From: Gilliamella mensalis
GTDB taxonomy: Bacteria; Pseudomonadota; Gammaproteobacteria; Enterobacterales; Orbaceae
Direction: 5' to 3'
Length of the DNA: 64,000 bases
Assembly: GCF_900103085.1 (NCBI RefSeq)
Contig: NZ_FMWR01000008.1
Span: forward strand, 62,001-126,000
Part shown: one piece after another, positions 37,596 through 47,947 of the stretch
Layout of the letters: each line of letters begins with the position of its first letter
Position numbering within the stretch: position 1 is the first letter of the stretch
Notes under the pieces: generated by a model
What the model was told of the DNA's origin: nothing
The model's database searches: none
The model's input: only the letters and a program-made list of their open reading frames with translations
Program-made: the position numbers and the translations under genes

Positions 37596-39167
37596 ATGTT
37601 AGATATAGTAGAACTTTCACGCCTCCAGTTTGCACTCACTGCAATGTATCATTTTATTTTTGTACCATTAACGCTAGGTTTGGCGTTTATGCTAGCAATT
37701 ATGGAAACGGTATATGTTGTTAGTGGTAAGCAAGTCTGGAAGGATATGACAAAATTTTGGGGTAAGCTGTTTGCTATCAACTTTGCAGTAGGTGTGGCAA
37801 CAGGCTTAACCATGGAATTCCAGTTTGGAACTAACTGGTCTTATTATTCACATTATGTGGGTGATATTTTTGGTGCGCCGTTAGCCATTGAAGGTTTAAT
37901 GGCATTCTTCTTAGAGTCAACTATGGTAGGTTTATTCTTTTTTGGTTGGGATAGATTAAGCCGTGGTAAGCATTTAATGGTGACTTGGTGTGTTGCATTT
38001 GGTTCTAATCTTTCGGCACTTTGGATCTTAGTCGCTAATGGTTGGATGCAATTTCCAGTAGGATCTGAATTTAACCCAATTAATTCACGTATGGAAATGG
38101 CGAACTTTTTTGAGCTGATTACTAACACCGTTGCTCAATATAAATTTGTTCATACCGTTGCTGCAGGTTATTTGACAGGTGCTATTTTTGTTTTAAGTAT
38201 TAGTTCTTACTATTTGCTGAAAAAGCGTGATGTTGCCTTTGCAAAACGCTCTTTTGCTGTGGCCGCGACATTTGGGTTTATTATGTCGATTGCAGTTGCT
38301 CTAATGGGGGATGAAGCTGGGCATGAAATGACAACTGTCCAACCAGCCAAACTTGCTGCCATTGAAGCTGAATGGGAAACTCAACCGGCACCAGCATCAT
38401 TCAATGTTATTGCCTTTCCATCACAAAAAAATAAAGAAAATTTATTTGCAATAGAAATTCCTTATGCAATGGGCATAATGACCACTCGTTCATTTGACAC
38501 GCAAGTAACTGGATTAAGAGACATATTAGCGAATAACGAAACGAGAATTCGTAAAGGTATTTTGGCTTATACAAATTTAGAAAAAATTCAACAAGGCAAT
38601 CAAGATCCTGACGTCCTTAAAGCATTTGAGGATAATAAATCTGATTTAGGCTATGGTTATCTGGTTAAACGTTTTACCGATCGTGATAATTTAACGATTC
38701 CTCAAGCGACAGAAGAACATATTAAAGCTGCGACAGAGGACTCAATTCCTACAGTATGGCCACTATTTTGGGCATTTAGAGTGATGGTTGGTCTAGGTGT
38801 ATTAATGATTCTTGGGACTGGATTTGCGTTATGGACAACATATAAAAATAAAATTGGTGAAAAACGTTGGTTACATCGTTTATTAGTTCTATTTTTACCG
38901 TTCCCTTGGTTAGCATGTGAATGTGGTTGGTTTGTTGCCGAGTATGGACGCCAACCTTGGGCAATTCAAGATATTTTACCGACTGGAGTGGCAAATTCAT
39001 CATTAACTGCGGGTGAAGTGTTATTCACTATGGTACTTATTTGTGGACTTTATACATTGTTCTTAGTTGTTGAATTATTCTTAATGTTTAAGTTTGCTCG
39101 TTTAGGACCAAGTTCTTTGGGCACTGGCAACTATCATTATGAAAAAACACAACCGATAACAAAATAG
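37596..39167 (+). CDS. cydA: cytochrome bd oxidase subunit I CydA
   Basis: Quinol oxidase subunit carrying haems b558, b595 and d. The 523 residues match E. coli CydA (522). H19, the b595 ligand, is in [46 protein letters not shown] and the family signature [16 protein letters not shown] are intact. The long Q-loop region (about 255-385) indicates the L-type enterobacterial form. A GGGAG ribosome site precedes the ATG. With cydB and cydX it forms an operon with a strong downstream terminator. Confidence 0.97.
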   Translation: MLDIVELSRLQFALTAMYHFIFVPLTLGLAFMLAIMETVYVVSGKQVWKDMTKFWGKLFAINFAVGVATGLTMEFQFGTNWSYYSHYVGDIFGAPLAIEGLMAFFLESTMVGLFFFGWDRLSRGKHLMVTWCVAFGSNLSALWILVANGWMQFPVGSEFNPINSRMEMANFFELITNTVAQYKFVHTVAAGYLTGAIFVLSISSYYLLKKRDVAFAKRSFAVAATFGFIMSIAVALMGDEAGHEMTTVQPAKLAAIEAEWETQPAPASFNVIAFPSQKNKENLFAIEIPYAMGIMTTRSFDTQVTGLRDILANNETRIRKGILAYTNLEKIQQGNQDPDVLKAFEDNKSDLGYGYLVKRFTDRDNLTIPQATEEHIKAATEDSIPTVWPLFWAFRVMVGLGVLMILGTGFALWTTYKNKIGEKRWLHRLLVLFLPFPWLACECGWFVAEYGRQPWAIQDILPTGVANSSLTAGEVLFTMVLICGLYTLFLVVELFLMFKFARLGPSSLGTGNYHYEKTQPITK

Positions 39168-39186
39168 GGCATAGGGAGTATACACA

Positions 39187-40323
39187 ATGATTGATTACGA
39201 AATTGTACGCGTTATCTGGTGGGTGCTGATTAGTGTTGTTTTAATCGGTTTTGTTGTCACAGATGGTTTTGATATGGGTGTGGGTATTTTATTACCATTT
39301 ATCGGTAAAACAGATACAGAACGTCGTATTATGATTAATGCAATTGCGCCTCATTGGGATGGTAACCAAGTTTGGTTGATCACTGCTGGCGCAGGGATAT
39401 TCGCAGCTTGGCCAATGGCCTATGCTGCGTCATTTTCCGGTTTTTATATTGCGATGGTTTTAGTGCTTTGTGCACTATTTTTTAGACCCATTGGCTTTGA
39501 TTATCGCAGTAAGCTAGAAAACTCAAAATGGCGTAATGTATGGGATGGTGGTATTTTTGCTGGTAGCTTTGTACCTGCACTTGTTTTTGGTGTCGCTTTT
39601 GGCAATTTATTAGAAGGTGTTCCATTTAGATTTGATAACTCTTATCGCGTGTTTTATGATGGTAACTTCTTTGGCCTGCTTAATCCTTTTGCACTATTGA
39701 CCGGTGTTGTGAGCTTAATGTTATTTGTTGCTCATGGTGGAGCATGGTTACAGCTGAAAACATCAGGTGAGCTTTATTTAAGAGCTAGAAAGGCCACACA
39801 AATTGCTAGTTTAGCCATGTTAATTGCATTTGTGTTAGCAGGTGTTTGGGTGGCATTTGGTATTCATGGTTATGAAGTAACTAGTGTGATTGATTATAAT
39901 GCGTCATCTAATCCGCTAAGCAAGACAGTATCTACTGATGCATCGTGGTTAGCCAATTATATGAATTATCCTATTTTATGGATAGTACCTGCTTTGGGTG
40001 TAATATTACCACTATTAACTATTCTTTTTTCTAGTTTAAATAAAAATGCATTAGTATTTATTTCATCAATATTAACAATTGTCTGTGTATTATTTACCTA
40101 TGGTATAGCAACCTTCCCATTTATTATGCCTTCAAGCATTATGCCAAATGCAAGTTTGACAATATGGGATGCATCATCAAGTCAATTAACGCTTAATATT
40201 ATGTTTGTTGTTGTTCTTATATTTTTACCTATTGTTCTTTTTTATACCATTTGGTCATATATCAAAATGTTTGGAAGACTGGATAAAAATCATATCGAAA
40301 ATAATAAACATTCTCTTTATTAA
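39187..40323 (+). CDS. cydB: cytochrome bd oxidase subunit II CydB
   Basis: Membrane partner of CydA, 378 residues as in E. coli (379), with about eight membrane helices. It has MIDYEIVRVIWWVLISVVL, VTDGFDMGVGILLPFIGKTD, NAIAPHWDGNQVWLITAG and FRPIGFDYRSK, all conserved. The ATG is 19 bp after the cydA stop with GGGAG upstream. It is followed at once by cydX. Confidence 0.97.
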   Translation: MIDYEIVRVIWWVLISVVLIGFVVTDGFDMGVGILLPFIGKTDTERRIMINAIAPHWDGNQVWLITAGAGIFAAWPMAYAASFSGFYIAMVLVLCALFFRPIGFDYRSKLENSKWRNVWDGGIFAGSFVPALVFGVAFGNLLEGVPFRFDNSYRVFYDGNFFGLLNPFALLTGVVSLMLFVAHGGAWLQLKTSGELYLRARKATQIASLAMLIAFVLAGVWVAFGIHGYEVTSVIDYNASSNPLSKTVSTDASWLANYMNYPILWIVPALGVILPLLTILFSSLNKNALVFISSILTIVCVLFTYGIATFPFIMPSSIMPNASLTIWDASSSQLTLNIMFVVVLIFLPIVLFYTIWSYIKMFGRLDKNHIENNKHSLY

Positions 40324-40332
40324 GGAACTATT

Positions 40333-40443
40333 ATGTATTATGTTTTATGGTGTATAGGACTTATTGCGGCATGTATGTTATCAGCTGTAACTGGTTTATG
40401 GGTTGAGAGAGACAGTAGTGAAAAAGAATCTAACAACAAATAA
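40333..40443 (+). CDS. cydX: cytochrome bd oxidase small subunit CydX
   Basis: 36-residue single-helix peptide beginning MYYVLWCIGLIAACMLSAVT, then GLWVERDSSEKE, directly after cydB with AAGGA 6 bp before the ATG. CydX/YbgT peptides begin MWYFxWxLG and stabilise the haems of the bd oxidase. Length, position and the Trp at residue 6 support the call. ybgE, which often follows in E. coli relatives, is absent here. Confidence 0.9.
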   Translation: MYYVLWCIGLIAACMLSAVTGLWVERDSSEKESNNK

Positions 40444-40461
40444 TATCAATTAAATAGTAAT

Positions 40462-40489
40462 AAAAAGGCGGCAAATAGCCGCCTTTTTA
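40462..40489 (+). terminator. terminator of cydABX
   Basis: AAAAAGGCGGC/GCCGCCTTTTT, an 11-bp stem with a 5-nt loop and flanking T run. It separates cydABX from the ybgC-tol operon. Confidence 0.9.
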
Positions 40490-40583
40490 ATTTACAGATA
40501 GAGTTGCTAAGCGTAAATCATAAATGATAATTGTTTTCATTTGTGATTTTTTATATCATAGTGCAGCGAATTTTATATTCAGA

Positions 40584-40589
40584 TATAAT
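40584..40589 (+). promoter_or_regulatory. probable -10 of the ybgC-tolQRA promoter
   Basis: Perfect TATAAT, predicted start near 40596, about 20 bp before ybgC. No good -35 is evident. Confidence 0.45.
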
Positions 40590-40613
40590 AGCGCTAAACT
40601 TAATTAGTGTTAT

Positions 40614-41015
40614 TTGGATATGAGACAATTCAATTGGAATGTAAGAGTTTATTATGAAGACACAGATGCCGGCGGTGTTGTTTACCATGCTCGGTATCTT
40701 GCTTTTTTCGAGCGAGCCAGGACGGAAATACTAAGGCAACTTGATATTAGCCAGCAGAAATTATTACAAGAAGGTATTGCTTTTGTGGTAAAAAATATGG
40801 ATATTAACTACCATTCTCCGGCTCATTTAGATGATATGCTGACTGTTAGCACAAGGGTCGAACAAGTTCGTAAGGCGTCTATTATTTTTAAACAGACTAT
40901 TTTTAATCAAAATAATCAAGTTATTTGCACAGCAAAAGTTCTTATTGCTAGTGTGGATCTCACTAAGATGAAGCCATGTGGGCTTCCTAAGTTATTAGTT
41001 TTGGAGTTTATATAA
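40614..41015 (+). CDS. ybgC: Tol-Pal associated acyl-CoA thioesterase YbgC
   Basis: Hot-dog thioesterase that heads tol operons and interacts with phospholipid-synthesis proteins in E. coli. The signature VRVYYEDTDAGGVVYHARYL with the active-site Asp, and FFERARTEILRQL, are intact. 133 residues from a TTG at 40614, which gives the family-length N-terminus; an in-frame ATG at 40620 is the alternative, and neither has a good ribosome site. The stop codon abuts the tolQ GTG start. Confidence 0.93.
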   Translation: MDMRQFNWNVRVYYEDTDAGGVVYHARYLAFFERARTEILRQLDISQQKLLQEGIAFVVKNMDINYHSPAHLDDMLTVSTRVEQVRKASIIFKQTIFNQNNQVICTAKVLIASVDLTKMKPCGLPKLLVLEFI

Positions 41016-41696
41016 GTGGAAAATCTGAATATTATTGATCTGTTTTTGCAAGCAGGCTTATTAGTGCAATGTGTTATGTTGCTGCTACTGACTTTTTCTG
41101 TTATGTCATGGGCTATTATTTTTCAACGAACTAAAATCTTAGGTAAAGCGACAAAACAAATTGAACAATTTGATAATAGCTTTTGGGCTGCTGATGATTT
41201 AAATGTGTTATTTGATAAGGCAAAATTTAATAAAGAAGATATTAGTGGTACAGAGCATATTTTCTATTCAGGTTTTAAAGAGTTTTCACGTCTATATCAA
41301 ATTAACCCAAATATGGCTGAATCGGCTTTAGATGGTGCATCACGCTCTATGCGCTTAGCAATGAATCGTGAGTTAGATACTCTAGAATTACATATTCCTT
41401 TTTTAGGAACAGTAGGTTCTATAAGTCCATATATCGGTTTGTTCGGTACAGTTTGGGGGATTATGCATGCATTTATTTCGTTAGGTGCAGTTAAACAAGC
41501 CACGTTACAAATGGTCGCACCTGGGATTGCTGAGGCGCTAATTGCAACTGCAATTGGTTTATTTGCAGCTATTCCTGCGGTTCTTGCCTATAATCGCTTG
41601 TCGTTAGGGGTAAGCCGAATCGAACAAAGCTATCTTAATTTTATTGATGAGTTTTCTGCAATTTTACAACGTCAAGCTGTTGCTGTTAGGAAATAA
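41016..41696 (+). CDS. tolQ: Tol-Pal system proton channel subunit TolQ
   Basis: Inner-membrane MotA/TolQ/ExbB-family protein, 226 residues, with three membrane helices (about 15-38, 130-160 and 168-195). [20 protein letters not shown] and [20 protein letters not shown] are the conserved pore segments. It starts with GTG directly after the ybgC stop, with GGAG 9 bp upstream, so translation is coupled. It energises TolA with TolR during cell constriction. Confidence 0.95.
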   Translation: MENLNIIDLFLQAGLLVQCVMLLLLTFSVMSWAIIFQRTKILGKATKQIEQFDNSFWAADDLNVLFDKAKFNKEDISGTEHIFYSGFKEFSRLYQINPNMAESALDGASRSMRLAMNRELDTLELHIPFLGTVGSISPYIGLFGTVWGIMHAFISLGAVKQATLQMVAPGIAEALIATAIGLFAAIPAVLAYNRLSLGVSRIEQSYLNFIDEFSAILQRQAVAVRK

Positions 41697-41698
41697 TT

Positions 41699-42124
41699 AT
41701 GCGCAGAAATAGACGTTCACGTTATTCAGCTAAATCTGAAATCAATATAGTACCTTTACTGGATGTGCTATTGGTATTAGTGCTTATTTTTATGGCAACA
41801 GCGCCAATTATTAGTCAAAGTGTAGAGGTTGATCTGCCTGAAGCGTCGGAATCAAAAACAGTTTCGTCTTCAGAAAATAAACCAATTATTATTGAAGTCT
41901 CTGGTGTAGGCATATATGCACTGATTATTGATCAGGATCGTCAAGCTAATTTACCACAAGAACAAATTGTTGCAGAAGTTAAGCAACAAATGTCATTGAA
42001 TGACAAAGCGGTTTTTTTAGTAGGTGGGGCTAAAGATGTTCCCTATGAAGAAATTATAAAAGCGTTGAATTTATTACAATCTGCAGGCGTTAAGTCTGTA
42101 GGTTTAATGACTCAACCAATTTAA
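41699..42124 (+). CDS. tolR: Tol-Pal system protein TolR
   Basis: ExbD/TolR-family protein of 141 residues: one N-terminal membrane helix with the proton-carrying Asp in INIVPLLDVLLVLVLIFMAT, then a periplasmic domain with IIIEVSGVGIYALIID and KDVPYEEIIKALNLLQSAGV. It starts 2 bp after the tolQ stop. The order tolQ-tolR-tolA is standard. Confidence 0.95.
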   Translation: MRRNRRSRYSAKSEINIVPLLDVLLVLVLIFMATAPIISQSVEVDLPEASESKTVSSSENKPIIIEVSGVGIYALIIDQDRQANLPQEQIVAEVKQQMSLNDKAVFLVGGAKDVPYEEIIKALNLLQSAGVKSVGLMTQPI

Positions 42125-42152
42125 ACAAAAATAATATAATAAGTTGTTTGCA

Positions 42153-43298
42153 ATGTCTTATAAGTCAAATTCAAAATTAAGTATAGCTATTATAATATCA
42201 ATTATCTTACATGTGATTTTAATTATCATTTTGGGGTATCGGGCTATGCATGATAATGATGCTAACTATGGTAGTGTTAATGGAAATTCTATCGACGCTA
42301 TTATGGTTGATCCTTCCGTCATGACCGAACAATATCAAAGACAATTAAAGACACAGGTTAGCCAAAAACAAGCTGAACAACAAAGGCAGCAACAGATAGA
42401 TGAGCAAGCCCTCAAGCTACAAGAGCAGCAACTGGCTCAACAACAGCGACTTAAGGAGTTAGAAAGAGAGCGTCTGAAATTAGAAGAGCTGCAAAAGAAA
42501 GAAGCAGAAGCCGCGGAGGCTGCACGGGTTGCAAGACAAAAAGAAGAAGCTGATCGCAAAGCGAAAGAACGGTTAGAAGAGCAACAAAGACAAGCTGAAA
42601 AACAGCGTTTAGAACAACAGCAAGCTGAGTTAGCAAAACAAAAAGCGGAGCAAGAAGCTAAATTAAAAGCAGAACGAGAATTATTGCAAAAACAGCGTGA
42701 AGAAAATCAGCGTAAACAAGAAGAGCTAGCAAAACAAAAAGCCGAACAAGAAGCTAAAGCAAAAGCTGAACAAGAACTTATTGAAAAGCAACGAGCTGAA
42801 AACGAACGTAAACAAGCAGAATTAGCTAAGCAGAAAGCAGAACAAGCAAAAAAGCAAGCCGCTGAAAAAGCCGCTGCAGAAAAGGCTGCGGCGGATAAAG
42901 CTGCTGCTGAAAAAGCAAAAAAAGCCGCGCAAGCAAAAAAAGATAAAGAACTTGATAATTTGTTAGGTGGGCTTACATCAGGTACGCCTGGCCCATCAGG
43001 TAGTGTTGCTAGTCGTAAAGGTGTTTCAGATGGAGAACTCGATAAATATAAATCTTTAGTTCAAAATGCTATTAGTAATAAATTTATTAATCCTAATAAA
43101 TTATATAGTGGTCGGAATTGTGTATTAGAAATTCAAATTGCACCTGATGGTTTATTACTTAATGTGAGTGCGAAAGATGGTGATGCAGCATTATGTCGAG
43201 AAGCACTTGCAGCGACTAAACAAGCTGTAATTCCAAAACCAGCAAGTAGGTTTTATGATCAAGTAAAAACGATGACAATTGACTTTCAACCGAAATAA
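42153..43298 (+). CDS. tolA: Tol-Pal system protein TolA
   Basis: Inner-membrane-anchored protein that spans the periplasm. N-terminal helix (about residues 10-30, IAIIISIILHVILIIILGYR), then a long charged alpha-helical domain II (about 65-270) rich in K, E, Q and A, then a globular domain III with DKYKSLVQNAISNKFINP and the cysteine pair in RNCVLEIQIAPDG and AALCREAL. About 381 residues against 421 in E. coli. The ATG at 42153 is chosen over an in-frame TTG at 42144. tolB, pal and cpoB do not follow: the next gene is hslV. Confidence 0.93.
   Translation: MSYKSNSKLSIAIIISIILHVILIIILGYRAMHDNDANYGSVNGNSIDAIMVDPSVMTEQYQRQLKTQVSQKQAEQQRQQQIDEQALKLQEQQLAQQQRLKELERERLKLEELQKKEAEAAEAARVARQKEEADRKAKERLEEQQRQAEKQRLEQQQAELAKQKAEQEAKLKAERELLQKQREENQRKQEELAKQKAEQEAKAKAEQELIEKQRAENERKQAELAKQKAEQAKKQAAEKAAAEKAAADKAAAEKAKKAAQAKKDKELDNLLGGLTSGTPGPSGSVASRKGVSDGELDKYKSLVQNAISNKFINPNKLYSGRNCVLEIQIAPDGLLLNVSAKDGDAALCREALAATKQAVIPKPASRFYDQVKTMTIDFQPK
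42627..42860 (+). repeat. 96-bp tandem repeats in tolA domain II
   Basis: Units starting at 42627, 42723 and 42819 (third partial) each encode ELAKQKAEQEAK followed by KAE and KQ-rich residues, a 32-residue period. The first two units also have similar third-codon bases. Confidence 0.75.
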
Positions 43299-43370
43299 TT
43301 TTTATACGTAAGCATTATGTTTTGTTAAACTTTATTTACAATAAATTATCTATATCTTCAAGTGTAAATA

Positions 43371-43397
43371 TTGAAATTACATTAATCATCCCAATAT
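43371..43397 (+). promoter_or_regulatory. candidate sigma-32 promoter of hslVU
   Basis: TTGAAA (43371-43376), a 13-bp spacer and CCCAATAT (43390-43397), close to the heat-shock consensus CTTGAAA-N11-16-CCCCATNT, 51 bp before the hslV ATG. Confidence 0.65.
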
Positions 43398-43448
43398 ATC
43401 CTCTATTCATTTTGAATCAAGTTATTTAAGTAAAAGAAGGAGCAGAAC

Positions 43449-43976
43449 ATGACAACAATTGTCAGTGTCCGTCGTGAGGGGCAAGTCGTTATCGGTGGTG
43501 ATGGCCAAGTCACGTTAGGCGAACGTATTATTATGAAAGGGAATGCCCGTAAAGTTCGTCGTTTATATAATAACAAAGTGATTGCAGGCTTTGCTGGTGG
43601 TACTGCTGATGCTTTTACACTATTTGAGCTGTTTGAGCGAAAATTAGAGATGCACCAAGGGCATTTAACCAAAGCCGCTGTTGAATTAGCTAAAGATTGG
43701 CGAACAGATAGAATGTTACGTAAACTAGAAGCATTACTTGCTGTTGCCGACGAAAGTGCATCACTGATTATTACAGGTACTGGGGATGTTATTCAACCAG
43801 AAGATGATTTAATTGCTATTGGTTCCGGAGGTCCTTATGCGCAAGCAGCGGCTAGGGCTTTATTAGATAATACCTCACTTTCTGCACATGATATTGTGCA
43901 AAAATCATTATCGATTGCTGGTGATATTTGTGTTTATACTAATAACTTCCAAACAATTGAAGAACTTAATTATTAA
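43449..43976 (+). CDS. hslV: ATP-dependent protease peptidase subunit HslV
   Basis: Threonine protease of the ClpQY complex. The N-terminus [20 protein letters not shown] exposes the catalytic Thr2 after removal of Met. [18 protein letters not shown] and [18 protein letters not shown] follow. The 175 residues match E. coli (176). AAGGAG lies 6 bp before the ATG. It forms a pair with hslU (23 bp gap) behind a sigma-32-like promoter. Confidence 0.97.
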   Translation: MTTIVSVRREGQVVIGGDGQVTLGERIIMKGNARKVRRLYNNKVIAGFAGGTADAFTLFELFERKLEMHQGHLTKAAVELAKDWRTDRMLRKLEALLAVADESASLIITGTGDVIQPEDDLIAIGSGGPYAQAAARALLDNTSLSAHDIVQKSLSIAGDICVYTNNFQTIEELNY

Positions 43977-43999
43977 TCTGATTTAAGAGAAATTTAACT

Positions 44000-45328
44000 A
44001 TGTCTGAAATGACTCCTCGTGAGATTGTAAGCGAATTAAACCAACACATCATAGGACAAGATAAAGCAAAACGTTCTGTGGCTATAGCATTGCGTAATCG
44101 CTGGCGTCGGATGCAGCTAGATGAAACATTGCGTCATGAAGTTACGCCTAAAAATATACTGATGATTGGTCCAACTGGTGTGGGTAAAACTGAAATTGCA
44201 AGACGCTTAGCAAAATTGGCTCGTGCACCATTTATTAAAGTAGAAGCAACTAAATTTACTGAAGTTGGTTATGTGGGAAAAGAAGTTGATTCCATTATTC
44301 GTGATTTAACTGACTCAGCGGTAAAAATGATCCGTCAACAAGCGATTGAACGAAATCGTAATCGAGCGGAAGAACTTGCTGAAGACCGTATTTTAAATGT
44401 GCTTGTACCACCAGCTAAAGATGGGTGGGGGCAAGTTGAAGATAATAATAATTCAACAGCAAGACAAGCTTTTCGTAAAAAATTGCGTGAAGGTTCTCTT
44501 GACGATAAAGAGATAGAAATTGAGTTAGCGGGTGTTAATATCGGTGTCGAAATAATGGCTCCTCCAGGTATGGAAGAGATGACAAGCCAACTACAGTCGA
44601 TGTTTCAAAATTTAGGTGGACAAAAAACTAAACCACGTAAAATGAAGATTAAAGATGCGTTTAAACAACTCATCGAAGAAGAAGCGGCTAAATTGGTTAA
44701 TCCTGATGATCTTAAACATGAAGCTATTGAAGCGGTAGAGCAAAACGGAATTGTTTTTATTGATGAGATAGATAAAGTCTGTAAACGAGGTAACTCTTCA
44801 GGTCCAGATGTTTCACGTGAGGGCGTGCAACGAGATCTTTTACCATTGGTTGAAGGTTGTACTGTGTCGACTAAACACGGGGCTGTTAAAACAGATCACA
44901 TCTTGTTTATTGCATCAGGTGCTTTCCAAACTGCCAATCCATCTGATTTAATTCCTGAATTGCAAGGTAGATTGCCAATTAGAGTGGAATTACAGGCACT
45001 AACCAGTGAGGATTTTGAGCGTATTTTAACTGAGCCAAATGCTTCACTTACTGTTCAATATAAGGCGCTAATGGCTACTGAAGGCGTTAATATCGATTTT
45101 ACTCCTGATGGTATTCGTAAGATTGCCGAATCAGCATGGCAAGTGAATGAGCAAAATGAAAATATTGGTGCGCGTCGATTGCATACTGTATTAGAGCGTT
45201 TGATGGAAGAAGTCTCATTTGAAGCTAGTGAACTTGATGGACAAACTGTCACAATTGATGCTAAATATGTTGGTGATCATTTAGATAAACTTGTTGCAGA
45301 TGAAGATTTAAGTAAGTTTATTTTATAA
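44000..45328 (+). CDS. hslU: HslU ATPase subunit of the HslUV protease
   Basis: AAA+ unfoldase that feeds HslV. 442 residues (E. coli 443). Walker A is in [18 protein letters not shown], the pore loop is in [12 protein letters not shown], Walker B is in [14 protein letters not shown], and sensor 2 is in [13 protein letters not shown]. The intermediate domain spans about 110-230. The C-terminus LSKFIL is the tail that inserts into HslV. A strong bidirectional terminator follows. Confidence 0.98.
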   Translation: MSEMTPREIVSELNQHIIGQDKAKRSVAIALRNRWRRMQLDETLRHEVTPKNILMIGPTGVGKTEIARRLAKLARAPFIKVEATKFTEVGYVGKEVDSIIRDLTDSAVKMIRQQAIERNRNRAEELAEDRILNVLVPPAKDGWGQVEDNNNSTARQAFRKKLREGSLDDKEIEIELAGVNIGVEIMAPPGMEEMTSQLQSMFQNLGGQKTKPRKMKIKDAFKQLIEEEAAKLVNPDDLKHEAIEAVEQNGIVFIDEIDKVCKRGNSSGPDVSREGVQRDLLPLVEGCTVSTKHGAVKTDHILFIASGAFQTANPSDLIPELQGRLPIRVELQALTSEDFERILTEPNASLTVQYKALMATEGVNIDFTPDGIRKIAESAWQVNEQNENIGARRLHTVLERLMEEVSFEASELDGQTVTIDAKYVGDHLDKLVADEDLSKFIL

Positions 45329-45348
45329 TCATCTTATATCTTAGACAT

Positions 45349-45378
45349 AAAAAAAGGTGAGTTTGCTCACCTTTTTTT
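45349..45378. terminator. bidirectional terminator between hslU and asmA
   Basis: A-run, GGTGAG, TTTG loop, CTCACC, T-run: a 13-bp stem usable in both directions between the convergent genes. Confidence 0.9.
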
Positions 45379-45382
45379 ATTG

Positions 45383-47263
45383 TTACTTTCTCAGTAATTC
45401 TCCTAAAATATCGGTAGCTTTTGATCTAGATTTTGAATTATCTTTATCGTCATGATGCTTTAATTTTTCACGAAGTTTGTCTAATCGCTCTTGTAATTTA
45501 TCACTTAGCACATCAGTGAGTAGTTTTCCAATATCAAGCTGGTAATGGAGATTAGCGAATTGGCCATAAATATGCAGAGGTATAGTTAACTTTTGTAGTT
45601 TTCCAATTGTTTCACTTTTACCGTTCCAACCGCTTAGCATTTTTAAGTTTAAATTAATATCCAAGTCTCGTTTTAAGATCCCGACTCTTCCTGAACCATC
45701 AATGACATCAAGTGTTTCAGAATTAGCAGTTAAAGTTGAAAATTCCAAATTACCTTGTTTCAAGTAAGCATTGGCAGAAATTTTATGAAATTCGGTATAT
45801 TTTTTTTGATTTTCAGGTGTTATGACATCTTTTGAATATTGAGCTACAGCATTTTGGATAATACTTTGAATATTCATATTGTTGAGTCTTGCATTAGTCA
45901 CAATAATTGCCACATCACCTTGTAAGCTAGCTAATAATTTAGCGCCTGATACGCTGTTACTTTCTAAATCCCCAGTAGCGTTAAATAAACCTTCTAAATC
46001 ATGAGCTGTATCTACTTGGTTAAAGAAAGTATTTAAATCAATATCATTGATCTTTGTATTAAGTTTTATGAGTGTATTTTTTTGTTTTCCATTTGCAATA
46101 CCCGTTGCAATGATATGTCCTTTAGCAAAATCTAAACTAATGTTTTTAAATATTGTAATACCATCACTATTAGTCATATCAACGTCTATATTGTTTAATG
46201 TTATTTTGTTGGCATTGAACTGTTTGATATTTAACTTAGCTTTAGCATTAAAAGTATTTAGAAAGCTTAATTCATTAGTGTTTTTCGTGATATTTGATAC
46301 CACAGGTGAGGTTTGGTGGTTAGTTATCTTTTCATTCGATTTTTCATCTATTTCCAAAATCGAAGAGAGATCGATTTTATCCGAATTTAACTGCAAATCG
46401 ATATACGGTTTATTTGCTAAATCGGCATCGATAGCACCAGTAAAACGGTTTTCATTTACTGAAAAAGATAAATTTTTGCTTTTTAACAACATTGGGGTTT
46501 GTTGGTAGTTAAATACCCCACTTATGTTACCTTTTAGTTCTTTTGCTGAATTGGCGACACCTTTATAATTGAAATCTAATTTTTTTAAATCAATTATCGC
46601 TTGTTCTGGGAATTGACTTAAATCGACATAGGCATGTGCCAGATAAAATAAATCTTGTTGATTTTTGTCTATATTACCATTTAAATCAATGGAAACTTTG
46701 TTGTCATTATTTCGTTCTACCACTAGATTAATATTTCTAAAGTTAATTAGATCACCATTATGTTGTAAGGCAACAGTACTATCAGTTACTTTAAATTTAT
46801 TTAAGCTAAATTTCCAATTAGATGAACTTTTTTTATCTTTGGAAGCAGTAGGTTCATCAGTAGTTGTAGTAGAGGATATTTTAGTATCATTTTTTGCAAC
46901 ATCGCCTTTACTTTCATTAGTAATGTTGATGATCGCTGCTTTTATTAATACATTTTTGACTGCTAGTTTTTTTGAGAAAAGAGGAAGTAATTCAACATCT
47001 AGTCTCATATTGTCTGCAGTTAAAATGGGTTTTTTAGCGCCAGCAGCAGATACCTTTACTGAATCGGTTAAAATACTCACTTGTGGCCATATATGCCAGC
47101 GTAAATTGCCATCAATAGATAATTCATAACCTGTTTTATTTTTCACTGTATCAGAAATAAAACCACGAAAGTTATTTGGATCGACAAAAACAATAAGCGA
47201 AATAATACTAATTGTGATAACTAAAATTAAGGCAAATAGAATAACCAATATTTTTTTGATCAT
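45383..47263 (-). CDS. asmA: AsmA-family outer-membrane assembly/lipid transport protein
   Basis: 626 residues (E. coli AsmA 617). One N-terminal membrane helix (about 1-25), then a large periplasmic beta-rich body. PNNFRGFISDTVKNKTGYEL, GNLRWHIWPQVSI and ADNMRLDVELLPLF match the AsmA N-terminal domain. The C-terminal domain has VTNARLNNMNIQSIIQNAV and GWNGKSETIGKLQKLTIPL. AsmA-like proteins are thought to move phospholipids to the outer membrane. It lies 33 bp after dcd, as in E. coli. Confidence 0.92.
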   Translation of the reverse strand: MIKKILVILFALILVITISIISLIVFVDPNNFRGFISDTVKNKTGYELSIDGNLRWHIWPQVSILTDSVKVSAAGAKKPILTADNMRLDVELLPLFSKKLAVKNVLIKAAIINITNESKGDVAKNDTKISSTTTTDEPTASKDKKSSSNWKFSLNKFKVTDSTVALQHNGDLINFRNINLVVERNNDNKVSIDLNGNIDKNQQDLFYLAHAYVDLSQFPEQAIIDLKKLDFNYKGVANSAKELKGNISGVFNYQQTPMLLKSKNLSFSVNENRFTGAIDADLANKPYIDLQLNSDKIDLSSILEIDEKSNEKITNHQTSPVVSNITKNTNELSFLNTFNAKAKLNIKQFNANKITLNNIDVDMTNSDGITIFKNISLDFAKGHIIATGIANGKQKNTLIKLNTKINDIDLNTFFNQVDTAHDLEGLFNATGDLESNSVSGAKLLASLQGDVAIIVTNARLNNMNIQSIIQNAVAQYSKDVITPENQKKYTEFHKISANAYLKQGNLEFSTLTANSETLDVIDGSGRVGILKRDLDINLNLKMLSGWNGKSETIGKLQKLTIPLHIYGQFANLHYQLDIGKLLTDVLSDKLQERLDKLREKLKHHDDKDNSKSRSKATDILGELLRK

Positions 47264-47295
47264 ATTAATGTTCCTTTGTTAAAGTTATAAGTTGT

Positions 47296-47877
47296 TTAGT
47301 CTTTATCAATACGACTGGCGACAGCGCCATGTTGGTCTTTATATTTTGCATCTTGCCTTCGATTATATGGTCTTGCAGCAGGTCCAGTTAATGTTTCAAA
47401 ACTAAGTGCTCCGATTGTCATTCCTGGTCTAAGCGCTAGTGGGATTTTTCCGGAATTATAAAATTCTAAAACAATTTGTCCTTGCCAACCGGGATCGATG
47501 CGATGAGCTGTGACATGAACCATAAGTCCTAGTCTGGCAAGCGATGAACGTCCATCTAACCAGCCAACCAAATCGTCAGGAATGGTGACTGATTCTAATG
47601 TTACTGCTAATGCTAATTCACCAGGGTGTAGGTAAAAGGCATCACCCTCAGGTAACACAATTTCTTCACTCATCACTCGTTCTAACACTGCAGATACTTC
47701 TTCTTTAGGCCCACTTAAATCTATATAAGGTGTAGTATGTTCTCGAAAAATTCGAAATTGGTTACCTAATCTAACATCAACAGTTGCACCATTAATACAA
47801 CCTGCTGCCGGTTGTGGGGTTATTTTTAATTTACCATTTTTTAAATACGCTTCGATATCTCGGTCGCATAATCTCAT
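47296..47877 (-). CDS. dcd: dCTP deaminase Dcd
   Basis: Trimeric enzyme turning dCTP into dUTP for dTMP synthesis. The 193 residues equal E. coli Dcd. [19 protein letters not shown], the active-site [20 protein letters not shown] and [20 protein letters not shown] are intact. It is first in a dcd-asmA pair. udk, which precedes it in E. coli, is replaced by mltA on the same strand 70 bp upstream. Confidence 0.97.
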   Translation of the reverse strand: MRLCDRDIEAYLKNGKLKITPQPAAGCINGATVDVRLGNQFRIFREHTTPYIDLSGPKEEVSAVLERVMSEEIVLPEGDAFYLHPGELALAVTLESVTIPDDLVGWLDGRSSLARLGLMVHVTAHRIDPGWQGQIVLEFYNSGKIPLALRPGMTIGALSFETLTGPAARPYNRRQDAKYKDQHGAVASRIDKD

Positions 47878-47947
47878 GGGTTATCCTTAATTCAGCTCAT
47901 ATTGCTTCATTTTAACAGGTTCTTCTAACGGCGTCGATGTTAGTCAG

